The notes below the pieces were generated by a model that did no database searches, had not been told where the DNA came from, and was given only the letters and a program-made list of their open reading frames with translations. A stretch of 64,000 nucleotides of DNA from JABDMH01 sp965223165 (lineage in GTDB: Bacteria > Bacteroidota > Bacteroidia > Chitinophagales > Saprospiraceae): positions 62,001 through 126,000 of the forward strand of contig CBDCVQ010000003.1 in assembly GCA_965223165.1 (NCBI GenBank), in the 5' to 3' direction. Every line of letters begins with the position of its first letter. The stretch's first letter is position 1. A program made the position numbers and the translations under genes. Below, in pieces: positions 44,716-53,278 of the stretch.

Positions 44716-46548
44716 ATGTGCAATTTGTCATTGATCCGGCTGACTCCCCTTCTCCTCCTTCTATCTATTTTCCTGGGCTGTAAAGCGCCCGACATGTCCG
44801 CTGACCCACCCAATGTGGTACTGATCATCACCGATGACCAAGGGTATGGGGATCTCGCTTGTCACGGCAATCCATACATCCAGACGCCTGCGCTGGATGC
44901 GCTGCACCGGGAGTGCGTGCGCCTGACCAACTTTCACGTCAGTCCCACCTGTTCACCGACCCGGGCGGCACTGATGACCGGTCGATACAACAATCGGACG
45001 GGTGTATGGCATACCATCGCCGGATGGTCCCTGCTGCGCGAGAATGAAAAGACCCTGGCCGATATGTTTCACGAAGCTGGATATACGACGGGGGCCTTTG
45101 GCAAGTGGCACTTGGGTGACAACTATCCTTTTCGAGCTGGAGATCGGGGGTTTTCGCATACGGTGGTGCATGGTGGCGGTGGGGTACAGCAAACTCCGGA
45201 CTATTGGGGCAACGACTACTTTGATGACACATACCTAAAGAATGGCGAGCCCGTACCGTATGAGGGCTATTGCACGGACATCTTCTTTGATGAGGCTTTG
45301 AGATTTATGGAGGACTCGCGAGATCAGCCCTTCTTCTGCTACCTGACCACCAATGCACCCCATGGGCCGTACCATGTGCCGCTCGCATATCGCGATCTCT
45401 ATGCAGACATTGCCGATGACGACATATTGGCGGTGCAACGTCGATTCTGGGGCATGATCACCAACATCGACGAGAACATCGGACGCCTGCGACGGAAGCT
45501 GGTCGACCTCGAAATCTCGGACAACACACTACTCATCTTTATGACTGACAATGGTACCGCAGCTGGGCAGCGAGAACGAGATGGAAAAGTCTATGGCTAC
45601 AACGTGGGTATGCGAGGCGCCAAGGGCAGCCAATACGATGGAGGCCATCGTGTGCCATTTTTCCTCTATTGGAAAGACGGTGGCCTGACCGGAGGGCGTG
45701 ATATTGAAACCTTGGCGGCACACATCGACGTGATGCCCACCTTGGCCAGCCTGTGCGGAATTGCGCTGCCCGGGGAGCACCAGCCTCTGGACGGAATGGA
45801 CCTTTCGCCGTTGCTACACGGCTCTTCTGATTCCTGGCCAAGCCGTACACTTATCACGGATTCACAACGGATACAGGTGCCAGAGAAGTGGAGACGATCG
45901 GCGGTCATGACCCAGCGATGGCGCTTGGTCGACGGCGAGGAACTATACGATATGCAAGCAGATCCCGGACAGCGCACGGATTTGGCTGCCCAGTACCCGG
46001 ACCAGGTCAAAACCATGCGATCAGACTACGACCAATGGTGGGCCAGCATCTCGCCGGACTTTGCAGATGAACCCGCCTTTAAGATTGGGGTCGAGACCGT
46101 GGGTCCCGTGCACCTCACCTGCCACGATTGGCATGCCGAAAATGGGGTCCAGCCCTGGCATCAATGGCATGTGCGCGACGGCGTCAAGGGCAGGGACGAC
46201 ATCGGCTACTGGACCCTGGACGTCGTGGAAGCGGGTGACTACCGAGTGTCCCTACGCCGGTATCCCGTGGAATCCGGGCTGCCGATCAACGCCGATACAC
46301 CCGGTGTCTCCATCGACGAGGAGCCGGGACTGGAGGTGGCCACACCGCCCGGTAAGGGTTTGCAACTGGCCAGTGGGTGGGTGCAATTTGGTGAGGCTGA
46401 AAAAATTGAAGGTGAGGTGGCTTCGGGTGCTGGAAGTCTTGACCTTACTGTCACATTGCCCCAGGGCAAAACCACCCTGACAGCGGGTTTTAAAGATCGA
46501 TCGGGCCAGGACTGTGGTGCCTACTACGCCTCCATTATCCGGCAATAG
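44716..46548 (+). CDS. Arylsulfatase lipoprotein (family S1) with C-terminal beta extension
   Basis: This 610-residue sulfatase starts at ATG 44716 with lipoprotein signal PLLLLLSIFLGC (Cys22). The core has VVLIITDDQGYGDLACHGNP with paired Asp, the formylglycine motif CSPTRAALMTGR (Cys79), GAFGKWHLGDNYP and FMTDNGTAAG. The last about 130 residues (GYWTLDVVEAGDYRVSLRR to the end) form a separate beta-sandwich of the type seen in 600-residue planctomycete and Bacteroidota arylsulfatases. Upstream GTG 44674 is in frame but would add residues before a complete signal. The gene is divergent from the isomerase-sulfatase pair and ends 1 bp from the ebo operon's last gene. Confidence 0.9.
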   Translation: MCNLSLIRLTPLLLLLSIFLGCKAPDMSADPPNVVLIITDDQGYGDLACHGNPYIQTPALDALHRECVRLTNFHVSPTCSPTRAALMTGRYNNRTGVWHTIAGWSLLRENEKTLADMFHEAGYTTGAFGKWHLGDNYPFRAGDRGFSHTVVHGGGGVQQTPDYWGNDYFDDTYLKNGEPVPYEGYCTDIFFDEALRFMEDSRDQPFFCYLTTNAPHGPYHVPLAYRDLYADIADDDILAVQRRFWGMITNIDENIGRLRRKLVDLEISDNTLLIFMTDNGTAAGQRERDGKVYGYNVGMRGAKGSQYDGGHRVPFFLYWKDGGLTGGRDIETLAAHIDVMPTLASLCGIALPGEHQPLDGMDLSPLLHGSSDSWPSRTLITDSQRIQVPEKWRRSAVMTQRWRLVDGEELYDMQADPGQRTDLAAQYPDQVKTMRSDYDQWWASISPDFADEPAFKIGVETVGPVHLTCHDWHAENGVQPWHQWHVRDGVKGRDDIGYWTLDVVEAGDYRVSLRRYPVESGLPINADTPGVSIDEEPGLEVATPPGKGLQLASGWVQFGEAEKIEGEVASGAGSLDLTVTLPQGKTTLTAGFKDRSGQDCGAYYASIIRQ

Positions 46549-46549
46549 G

Positions 46550-47923
46550 CTACTTGGTGAGATGATCCCAGAGTAGATGGTACACGTCTGGGGCATGCAC
46601 GTCAGCAGGCGGCTGGTTACCCCCCCAATTGCTGATCAACAGCGGTCGCTCCTCAGCAGATCCGTCCACCCTACCGTGTGAACCCCTGATCAGCGCAGCA
46701 TCGAGTGGGATCACATCCATCAAGTACCGCATGCCCATTTTCTTGCGCACTAGCCGTGACAGGATCTTGAGCTTGGGAAATGACAGGGAAGGATCAACAA
46801 ACATCTCCACCGGATCGTAGCCTGGCTTTCGATGAATATCGACGGTGCGGGCAAAGTCAGGGGCCAACTCATCCACCTCCCAATAATAATAGGTGAACCA
46901 CGCATCAGGAGTGGCCACAGCCAGAAGATCGCCGGAGCGACGGTGCGCTAGACCCAACGATGCCTGTTCCGCTTTGTCGATCACCCGGTCGACGCCAGGT
47001 AAGGCTGACAGTGCCGATTTTACGGCCGGCAAAATATGCTGATCATGAACGTAGACATGAGCCACCTGATGATCGGCCACCGCAAAAGCTTGGCTTGCAC
47101 CCGCATCGAGTAGCTCGCCATCCCCTTCCTTTCGAATCCGAAGCCAGCCCTTGCTCCGCAACATACGATTGATGTGCACGGGCTGGTCGACCTTCGCAAT
47201 GCCGTATTCGGACAGCACGACTACTCGCGCCCCCTGCTGTTCATAGTGCATGACCAGGTCCTTGACAACCGCGTCAACTTCCCTCAGATCAGATGCGACT
47301 TTTGTGAGATCCGGTCCAAACCGCTGCAGATTGTAGTCCAGATGGGGCAGATAGATCAGCGTAAGGGTGGGATCATATTTGTCATCGACGTGCAATGAAG
47401 CATCGGCGATCCAGCGAGACGAGGCAATGGAGGTAGCAGGCCCCCAGAACTGAAACAGCGGGAAGCCACCGAGGGCCTGCTGTAGCTCCTCGCGGAGGTC
47501 AGCGGGCTCGGTGTAGATGTCTGGCAGCTTCAGGCCATCGGCCCTGTATTGCGGCCTTGGCGTGGCCGAGTAATCCACCGTCGAATACATATTGTACCAC
47601 CAAAACATGTTGGCACAGGTAAAGGATGGATCCAGTCGCCTGGCTTCCTCCCATATTTTGTTGGCCTCCACCAGTCGATTGCTCTGCCGCCAAAGCTTGA
47701 CTTCGGCCTCGGCTCGAAAATACCAGCCATTGGCCACGATACCGTGCTCGGCGGGCATCTTGCCCGTCAGATAGGTTGCCTGAGCCGTGCAGGTGACCGC
47801 CGGCAGCACAGGCTTGATGGATATCCTACGCTTCCTTGCAGACCAAGACGTCAAGAAAGGAGTATGTTCACCGATCAAGCTGGGGGTCAGACCAACTACA
47901 TTGATGACGGCCGTCTTATGCAT
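46550..47923 (-). CDS. eboF: EboF: alkaline-phosphatase-superfamily (NPP-like) protein of the ebo operon
   Basis: This 457-residue protein has the type I phosphodiesterase/nucleotide pyrophosphatase fold. Near the N-terminus INVVGLTPSLIGEHTPFL is followed by PAVTCTAQATYLTGK, in which the Thr is the nucleophile. YLPHLDYNLQRFGPD supplies Asp/His ligands. The second metal motif reads VVLSEYGI where NPPs have SDHG, a change I believe is typical of this subfamily. There is no signal peptide, so it acts in the cytoplasm or stays unexported. It is the last gene of the ebo operon, 4 bp after eboE. The exact reaction is unknown; removal of a phosphate or pyrophosphate from a precursor is a guess from the fold. 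Confidence 0.85.
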   Translation of the reverse strand: MHKTAVINVVGLTPSLIGEHTPFLTSWSARKRRISIKPVLPAVTCTAQATYLTGKMPAEHGIVANGWYFRAEAEVKLWRQSNRLVEANKIWEEARRLDPSFTCANMFWWYNMYSTVDYSATPRPQYRADGLKLPDIYTEPADLREELQQALGGFPLFQFWGPATSIASSRWIADASLHVDDKYDPTLTLIYLPHLDYNLQRFGPDLTKVASDLREVDAVVKDLVMHYEQQGARVVVLSEYGIAKVDQPVHINRMLRSKGWLRIRKEGDGELLDAGASQAFAVADHQVAHVYVHDQHILPAVKSALSALPGVDRVIDKAEQASLGLAHRRSGDLLAVATPDAWFTYYYWEVDELAPDFARTVDIHRKPGYDPVEMFVDPSLSFPKLKILSRLVRKKMGMRYLMDVIPLDAALIRGSHGRVDGSAEERPLLISNWGGNQPPADVHAPDVYHLLWDHLTK

Positions 47924-47927
47924 GTCC

Positions 47928-49139
47928 TCAGCCGTAGTTTTGCAGCACCCAGTCCAACTCGCGACAGATCGACTGGTTGAGATCCGAACGCAGATCCTCA
48001 GGCAAGACTTCCCAGGTATACGTTTCCACTTCTAAGTGGCGGGTGATTCCCTCCTGCCGTACCTGAGACAGCACTGCGAGAATGGCACCTTGGGTCGAAT
48101 GCAGATGCTGATATTGCTTTTCAAAAATGGGTACGTGGAAATGGGTCCGCCATTCCTCTACGTCAGCACGGTCAATCTCCTTGAGAGCATGGTGGAGGTC
48201 ACGATATTGTTCCAGGCGGCCGGATGATGTACGCGCGATAACCTGGTGCAGGTATGTCGACTCATTGAACGCCTCAAAGGCCGTTCGGACCCGGGCCCGC
48301 TCGCTCTTGTCCGTGGGTAAGTCGGCCTTCAGTGCAGCACTGATCTGGATCTTACCAATCCCTATGCCGGCATGCTTTAGGGCGGTAAATACTTCCTGTG
48401 GCGACTCGTAAGCGACAGCAAAGTGACACACGTCATAGCAAATTTGGATGTATCGCAGTACACATTCCCTCGCCTTGTGGTCGTCGTAAGCAAATCGCTC
48501 CCGAAACATATCGATGCCGATCGGCAGCATTTGATCCCGATAGAAAGCCAGTACATCCTGCGTATTCTCTAGTGATCCATCGGGTTCTGGCTCGATGTCC
48601 AGGTGCAACCATTTGCCCGTACGTTGCTCGATCTCGTGGAGGTGCAGCGCCACCTCCGCCAGGTGTCTAGTGCCGGCCAAGACGGCCCGGGCATGCTCGT
48701 CTGCCCCGGAATACCAGTACTTGTAGGAGATCGGAGAGGTGGAAATACCGCCCTCCATATCCTCCGGCAAAAGTTGGGCAAGGATGTCAAACAATCGCTG
48801 GGTGTAGTCTCGCCGATCGGTCGTGGTCCAGTCCGGACGATGCACCGTATCCTTGACAACCTGACGGTGAAATCCCCCGTAGGGGAATCCGTTCATGGTA
48901 AAAACGTAGATCCCGTGCTCCGCAAGCCACCCCTTTAAGTGAGTCAGGAGGGCACCCTCCAACAATTCGCGGCTAGCCACATCCGACAGCCGAAGCCCAA
49001 GCCCAAAGGGGGCTTCCGGTGAAACATGACGCTTGACAGGCAAGGTGTGCTGCTGCAGACTGGCAAACACCTCATTCCAATGCTCACCGGGATGAATGTT
49101 GGTACAATAGGTCAAGTGATGTTCAGTGCCTAATCTCAT
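47928..49139 (-). CDS. eboE: EboE: TIM-barrel xylose-isomerase-like protein of the ebo operon
   Basis: This 403-residue protein is a long member of the AP_endonuc_2 TIM-barrel group called metabolite traffic protein EboE. It opens HHLTYCTNIHPGEHWNEVFA, a family-specific start, then FTMNGFPYGGFHRQVVKDTV. The barrel metal-site elements LHLDIEPEPDG (Glu), QICYDVCHFAVAYE (Asp/His) and KIQISAALKA follow. The tail TYTWEVLPEDLRSDLNQSIC is also characteristic. No signal peptide, so cytoplasmic. It starts 2 bp after eboD and ends 4 bp before eboF, so translation of the three is probably coupled. Its isomerase reaction, if any, is not established. Confidence 0.9.
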   Translation of the reverse strand: MRLGTEHHLTYCTNIHPGEHWNEVFASLQQHTLPVKRHVSPEAPFGLGLRLSDVASRELLEGALLTHLKGWLAEHGIYVFTMNGFPYGGFHRQVVKDTVHRPDWTTTDRRDYTQRLFDILAQLLPEDMEGGISTSPISYKYWYSGADEHARAVLAGTRHLAEVALHLHEIEQRTGKWLHLDIEPEPDGSLENTQDVLAFYRDQMLPIGIDMFRERFAYDDHKARECVLRYIQICYDVCHFAVAYESPQEVFTALKHAGIGIGKIQISAALKADLPTDKSERARVRTAFEAFNESTYLHQVIARTSSGRLEQYRDLHHALKEIDRADVEEWRTHFHVPIFEKQYQHLHSTQGAILAVLSQVRQEGITRHLEVETYTWEVLPEDLRSDLNQSICRELDWVLQNYG

Positions 49140-49141
49140 AA

Positions 49142-50302
49142 CTACCGCGCAGTTGGCTCCATCGAAAGAGACTTGACCAAATCAATGGATTGGCCAATTA
49201 AGGCCGGCCTCATCTCATGGACCTCGACACCCCTACCCAATTCGGACAAAAGCATTATGGTCAACTGACCGCCCAGATGCTGTCTAAATTCCTCCAATCC
49301 GTCAAGTATCGTCCACTGCCCCTCGGGTCCCCCATGTTCCAGAGCCGAATGATAGATGGGCAAACTTAACCGCTGTAATAAGGCTAACACCCGCTCCATT
49401 TCGCCCCTCTTCAAATGGCCATTGAGGTGAGAATAGGCGACGTCAATGGCCATACCCACGGCCACCGCCTCTCCATGCCGGAGTTCGTAGTCGGTCAGTT
49501 GCTCCAGCTTGTGCGCCGACCAATGACCAAAGTCCAGTGGTCGCGAGGAGCCCATTTCAAAGGGATCTCCGCTGGCGATGTGCTGCAGATGATGCTGCGC
49601 GCATCGAAAGATGAGATCTTCCATGGCCTTGAGCTTGCGCTCGACCAAGTCTGGCACCATGGCCTCGATGTCCTCGAAAAAGGTGAGGTCCTTGATCAAT
49701 GCCACCTTGATGGCTTCCGAGATCCCCGCTACCCAGTCGCGATCGTCCAAGGTTTCCAAAAACAAGCTGTCGTTGATCACGGCGTAAGGCGGGGCAAAGT
49801 TTCCGATGAAGTTTTTCTTTCCAAAGGCATTGATACCGTTCTTGACCCCCACGCCAGAGTCATTCTGCGAGAGGACGGTAGTGGGAATCCGTACATGCTT
49901 GACCCCTCGATGTGCGATGGACGCGGCATAACCAACCATATCCAAGACGGCTCCCCCTCCGACCGCAACAATAGCCGAGTGGCGGTCAATGCCGTAGACC
50001 TCTGTATCCGAGAGGATCTGATCCACCCAGCGCGATTCATTCTTCACTTGTTCTCCTCCCGGCACGACGACTGGATCACACACGATGTCTACACAGGCCA
50101 TTTGACCCTGGCCGTAGTGGAGGATCTGTGCAGCCAGCTCCGGATGATGCCTTACCAGTCCATCATCAAGCACAACATAGCACTTGGCCACATCTGCCAG
50201 TACGGAGGCTACCAGATCATTGTCTGGCTTGAATATGCCTTGGTCAAAGAAGACCGGATACTTGAATATGATTTCAAACTGCTGCTCTATCCTTCGGCGC
50301 AT
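49142..50302 (-). CDS. eboD: EboD: 3-dehydroquinate synthase-like sugar phosphate cyclase
   Basis: This 386-residue protein has the NAD-binding sugar phosphate cyclase fold: AIVAVGGGAVLDMVGYAASI, RIPTTVLSQNDSGVGVKNGI, GKKNFIGNFAPPYAVIND, the metal Glu in GISEAIKVALIKD, and the metal His in DFGHWSAHKLE and LRHGEAVAVGM. Where DHQ synthase has DSSVGGK this protein has DSGVGVK, placing it in a separate cyclase branch, so a true shikimate-pathway role is unlikely. It would act on a sugar phosphate such as a heptulose phosphate. It sits in the centre of the ebo operon, 7 bp after eboC and 2 bp before eboE. EboD is among the conserved members in cyanobacteria and in eustigmatophyte plastids. Confidence 0.9.
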   Translation of the reverse strand: MRRRIEQQFEIIFKYPVFFDQGIFKPDNDLVASVLADVAKCYVVLDDGLVRHHPELAAQILHYGQGQMACVDIVCDPVVVPGGEQVKNESRWVDQILSDTEVYGIDRHSAIVAVGGGAVLDMVGYAASIAHRGVKHVRIPTTVLSQNDSGVGVKNGINAFGKKNFIGNFAPPYAVINDSLFLETLDDRDWVAGISEAIKVALIKDLTFFEDIEAMVPDLVERKLKAMEDLIFRCAQHHLQHIASGDPFEMGSSRPLDFGHWSAHKLEQLTDYELRHGEAVAVGMAIDVAYSHLNGHLKRGEMERVLALLQRLSLPIYHSALEHGGPEGQWTILDGLEEFRQHLGGQLTIMLLSELGRGVEVHEMRPALIGQSIDLVKSLSMEPTAR

Positions 50303-50309
50303 AAGCCGC

Positions 50310-51218
50310 CTAAGTTACTGCAAACCACTTTCCCAATGCAAATGAAATAGGCAAAAGTAGTAGGACACCCAGTGCCAGTGTCCAATGCGCAAAGGCCGCC
50401 GCCAGGCACGCATTGAGGGGAATAAGCGCCAACACACCTGCCTTGACCGCACTTCTCACATCCAGCGCCGCCAGCGTACGTCTAGCCTTCATCAACGGCG
50501 GAAGGATCAACAGGACAAAGAAAACTACGAATAGGATACCCGCGACCACGCGATCCGAGTAGGATGAGATCAGCGCGATTAGCACGATGGCGACCACCAC
50601 GTATATCGACAGCGCAGCTGTGATATTGCTCCGATCACCGCCCGCTACCTCTCCCCGACTAATCAATGTGATAGCCGTGATGTACAGGATGGGAAGCAGG
50701 GCCAACGGAGCCCAGTGCCAGAGAGCAAGGGGGACCAGACTCATACCCAGGCAAAGGTTAGCACCTCGACAAAGTCCCATATTGATGGGTCCCAGCCAAT
50801 CCTTGTGCTTTGTCCAAGCATCGTAGCTGATCACCAGTATCACGACGACCAAGGCCACCAACCCGCTCAACAGCGATACTTGGATGGCAGCGAGCACTCC
50901 CATGAGTAGCCAAATCGCCGACCAGACTCCGGCTAGCCGCCGGCTGACCACACCACTCGGAATCGGGCGCTCCGGACGCTCGTGTGCATCGAGCTCAGCA
51001 TCAAAATAATCGTTGAGTGCCACGCCTCCACCGTAGAGGCAGATGGTAGAGAGCACGAGCCAAGGCAGGCCTGCCGGTATGTGTGCGAGGATTTGATGCA
51101 GCCCTTGCCAATCAGACCACAAACCTACGATGGCCGAACCAGCTAGAATATCAGCAACAGCAGTGGGGAGATTGGGAGGACGCAATAATCGGATCAAGCC
51201 CCATATCCTCGTTCCCAT
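50310..51218 (-). CDS. eboC: EboC: UbiA-family prenyltransferase
   Basis: This 302-residue integral membrane protein of the UbiA superfamily has about eight helices. The first Asp-rich motif is NDYFDAELDAHERPERPIPS, with the NDxxDxxxD pattern that binds the isoprenyl pyrophosphate through Mg. The second motif region is SYDAWTKHKDWLGPINMGLC, where Asp and Lys are retained but the usual DxxxD is weak. It opens GLIRLLRPPNLPTAVADILA, typical of the family. It should attach an isoprenoid to a small polar or aromatic acceptor in the inner membrane, perhaps the product of EboD/E. It lies 15 bp after eboB and 7 bp before eboD. Confidence 0.9.
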   Translation of the reverse strand: MGTRIWGLIRLLRPPNLPTAVADILAGSAIVGLWSDWQGLHQILAHIPAGLPWLVLSTICLYGGGVALNDYFDAELDAHERPERPIPSGVVSRRLAGVWSAIWLLMGVLAAIQVSLLSGLVALVVVILVISYDAWTKHKDWLGPINMGLCRGANLCLGMSLVPLALWHWAPLALLPILYITAITLISRGEVAGGDRSNITAALSIYVVVAIVLIALISSYSDRVVAGILFVVFFVLLILPPLMKARRTLAALDVRSAVKAGVLALIPLNACLAAAFAHWTLALGVLLLLPISFALGKWFAVT

Positions 51219-51233
51219 AGGCGCCAGACGTAC

Positions 51234-52157
51234 CTAGTTGGTGATCACATTGGAGTCCGCCGTATCGATCCTGGGGGTCTGTCCACGGAGGACGGAATTG
51301 CCCTGGTAGAGCTCGCTCTGATCCAGCCCCGCAGACGCCATCCAATCTGCTTCATTAAACTGGCCACTCTGGCCGTAAGCTTCGAGGGCATTCTGATAGC
51401 AGACCTTATGCACATCATCTGCGGGTATGCCCCGCTCCAGCATCAGCTCGGCTGTCTTGGGTACAGCCAGGGGATCACTCACTCCCCAATCCGCGGAGCT
51501 GTCGACGATAATCCGCTCGGAACCGTACTGGCGCACGACCTCTACCATACGTTCGTTACCCATCTTGGTGAAGGGGTAAATGGTGAATGCCGCGTAGAAC
51601 CCACGATCCAACACTTCTTTGACCGTCTCCTCGTTATTGTGATCAATGATCACCATGCTCGGTGCCACTCCATGCTCCAGGCAGAGATCCATGCTGCGGG
51701 AGGTCCCCTTCTTCTTGTCCCGATGAGGGGTGTGTACCTGAATGGGGATATTGAGTTCGTGGCCAAGTTCGACCTGCAGATGGAAGAACTTCTCCTCGAC
51801 CGCGGTCTGGTCATCAAAACCGATCTCACCCACACCCACGACGCCCTCTTTCATGAGAAACTTTGGGAGTAGATCCATCACCTGCTCGGCAAGGGGCTCA
51901 TTGTTTGCCTCCTTGCTGTTGAGGCCAATGGTGCAGTAGTGCTTGATACCAAATTGGCTGGCACGAAAGCGCTCCCACCCCACCAAGCTGCTGAAATAGT
52001 CCTTGAAAGTACCGACCTCCGTTCTCGGCTGGCCCAGCCAAAAGCTGGGTTCGATGATGGCGACAATGCCCGCTTTGGCCATGGCCTCATAGTCATCCGT
52101 CGTGCGGGAGGTCATGTGTATATGCGGATCAATCCAGATTTGCTTCTTCTGCTCCAT
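51234..52157 (-). CDS. eboB: EboB: TatD-family metal-dependent hydrolase
   Basis: This 307-residue amidohydrolase-fold protein has TatD-type metal ligands in order: DPHIHM (HxH), GVGEIGFDD (Glu), IQVHTPHRDK (His), IIDHNNEE (His) and IVDSSADWG (Asp). The full ligand set suggests it is catalytically active. No signal peptide, so cytoplasmic. Its reaction in the ebo pathway is not known; TatD relatives hydrolyse esters or nucleic acid ends. It starts 18 bp after eboA and ends 15 bp before eboC, consistent with a single transcript. Confidence 0.9.
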   Translation of the reverse strand: MEQKKQIWIDPHIHMTSRTTDDYEAMAKAGIVAIIEPSFWLGQPRTEVGTFKDYFSSLVGWERFRASQFGIKHYCTIGLNSKEANNEPLAEQVMDLLPKFLMKEGVVGVGEIGFDDQTAVEEKFFHLQVELGHELNIPIQVHTPHRDKKKGTSRSMDLCLEHGVAPSMVIIDHNNEETVKEVLDRGFYAAFTIYPFTKMGNERMVEVVRQYGSERIIVDSSADWGVSDPLAVPKTAELMLERGIPADDVHKVCYQNALEAYGQSGQFNEADWMASAGLDQSELYQGNSVLRGQTPRIDTADSNVITN

Positions 52158-52175
52158 GTCTTCTAAATCTTAATG

Positions 52176-53066
52176 TTACTGCGCCTGGGCTTTAGCTTCA
52201 TGCCAGGCACGTCCAATGCGTTCCCATGTCCATGCGTCACCAGCCTTGGATACCAGCTGCGAGTGCTGGGCCAACAGTGTTTCGGCACTTGGTGTCTCTG
52301 CTTCACGGCACACCAGCACAGCGGCCATTTGCTCCAGGTTATCTCCCTCAGTAAACAGGCGCTTAAGATCGTTGATAATCGCTTCATTTACAAACGGGGA
52401 GACCACGCGCCAGATTTCCGGCATCACGTCCCGACCGGCCGACCACCTCTCATGCGCAAAGTCCGACACGATCCGCGCCAGCTCCGCGTTTCGCCGGTCA
52501 TCTACCCCTACAATCCGATAGATCGGTAGCTGTGTGAAGGTCACTTTCAGGTACAATTGATTCCAAGCCCCCTCATCCAGTACTTCACTGGGATAGGGAT
52601 TGTCGAGGGCGACTGCCTCGAGCACACTCAGCATATTGGTTCGCACACCTTCCGCGGCGAGCTTAGTGTATTGCTCAGGAAATGGCAAGAGAGGGAGGGA
52701 CTTGAAAATGGCCGCCAGTTCTTTGAGATCTGCGGTGTCAAAAAGGCTAAAGATGAAAGCTTTGTGAGACTCGGCATCCGTAATCGGCAACTGCATCAGG
52801 AAGAAAATGCGGCAGGCTTCGTCTAGCGTCCACCGGGATATATCTAGTCCGCTTCTCAGCTGTGCGGCCCTGCGGCGGTCCAGCTCCTCCGTGGTCCAGC
52901 CTTCCTTTCCTACCCAACGAGGAGCAGCTCCAAAGGCTAGATGCAGGCGATTGAGCGAGGGATTTTCTTGTAGCTTCGAGATCTGGCTTTGGACCCAGTC
53001 TCGCGCCGTAGCGGACACTTGCCGATCGAGTATCTCCTTTATCAATGAAGCGGCCTCTGGTTGCAT
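52176..53066 (-). CDS. eboA: EboA-domain protein, first gene of the ebo operon
   Basis: This 296-residue, mostly helical cytoplasmic protein has no predicted enzyme motif. The family is recognised from RDWVQSQISKLQENPSLNRL, HLAFGAAPRWVGKEG, DISRWTLDEACRIFFLMQLP, ALDNPYPSEVLDEGAWNQLY and LKVTFTQLPIYRIVGVDDR, and from its place ahead of eboB. ATG 53066 (MQPEAASL) was chosen. An in-frame TTG at 53096 overlaps a TACTTTG promoter-like sequence (53094-53100, minus strand), which would leave the TTG untranscribed. Function unknown; it may be a scaffold or regulator of the pathway. Confidence 0.87.
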   Translation of the reverse strand: MQPEAASLIKEILDRQVSATARDWVQSQISKLQENPSLNRLHLAFGAAPRWVGKEGWTTEELDRRRAAQLRSGLDISRWTLDEACRIFFLMQLPITDAESHKAFIFSLFDTADLKELAAIFKSLPLLPFPEQYTKLAAEGVRTNMLSVLEAVALDNPYPSEVLDEGAWNQLYLKVTFTQLPIYRIVGVDDRRNAELARIVSDFAHERWSAGRDVMPEIWRVVSPFVNEAIINDLKRLFTEGDNLEQMAAVLVCREAETPSAETLLAQHSQLVSKAGDAWTWERIGRAWHEAKAQAQ

Positions 53067-53278
53067 TGACTTGAGCGCATGGTTATTCGGTCGCAAAGTA
53101 TGGAATTAATGCTGTTTGGAGCTCTGATCTTCGTCAACGCCCTCACTGACTTGGTGTCTACTCCTATCCGGAATAACCTATCAGATGCCGGTCTTGGAAT
53201 GCAAACGTGCGGCCAGCGGATAGCAGAAGCCGCAATAAGGTCGTAGCTTGGCACTAGTGGAAGCAACAGGGCAATAAC

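Noticed and set aside
49415..50350. 311-codon open frame opposite eboD
   Set aside because: Shadow of the conserved cyclase gene; composition reflects the reverse complement of its codons.
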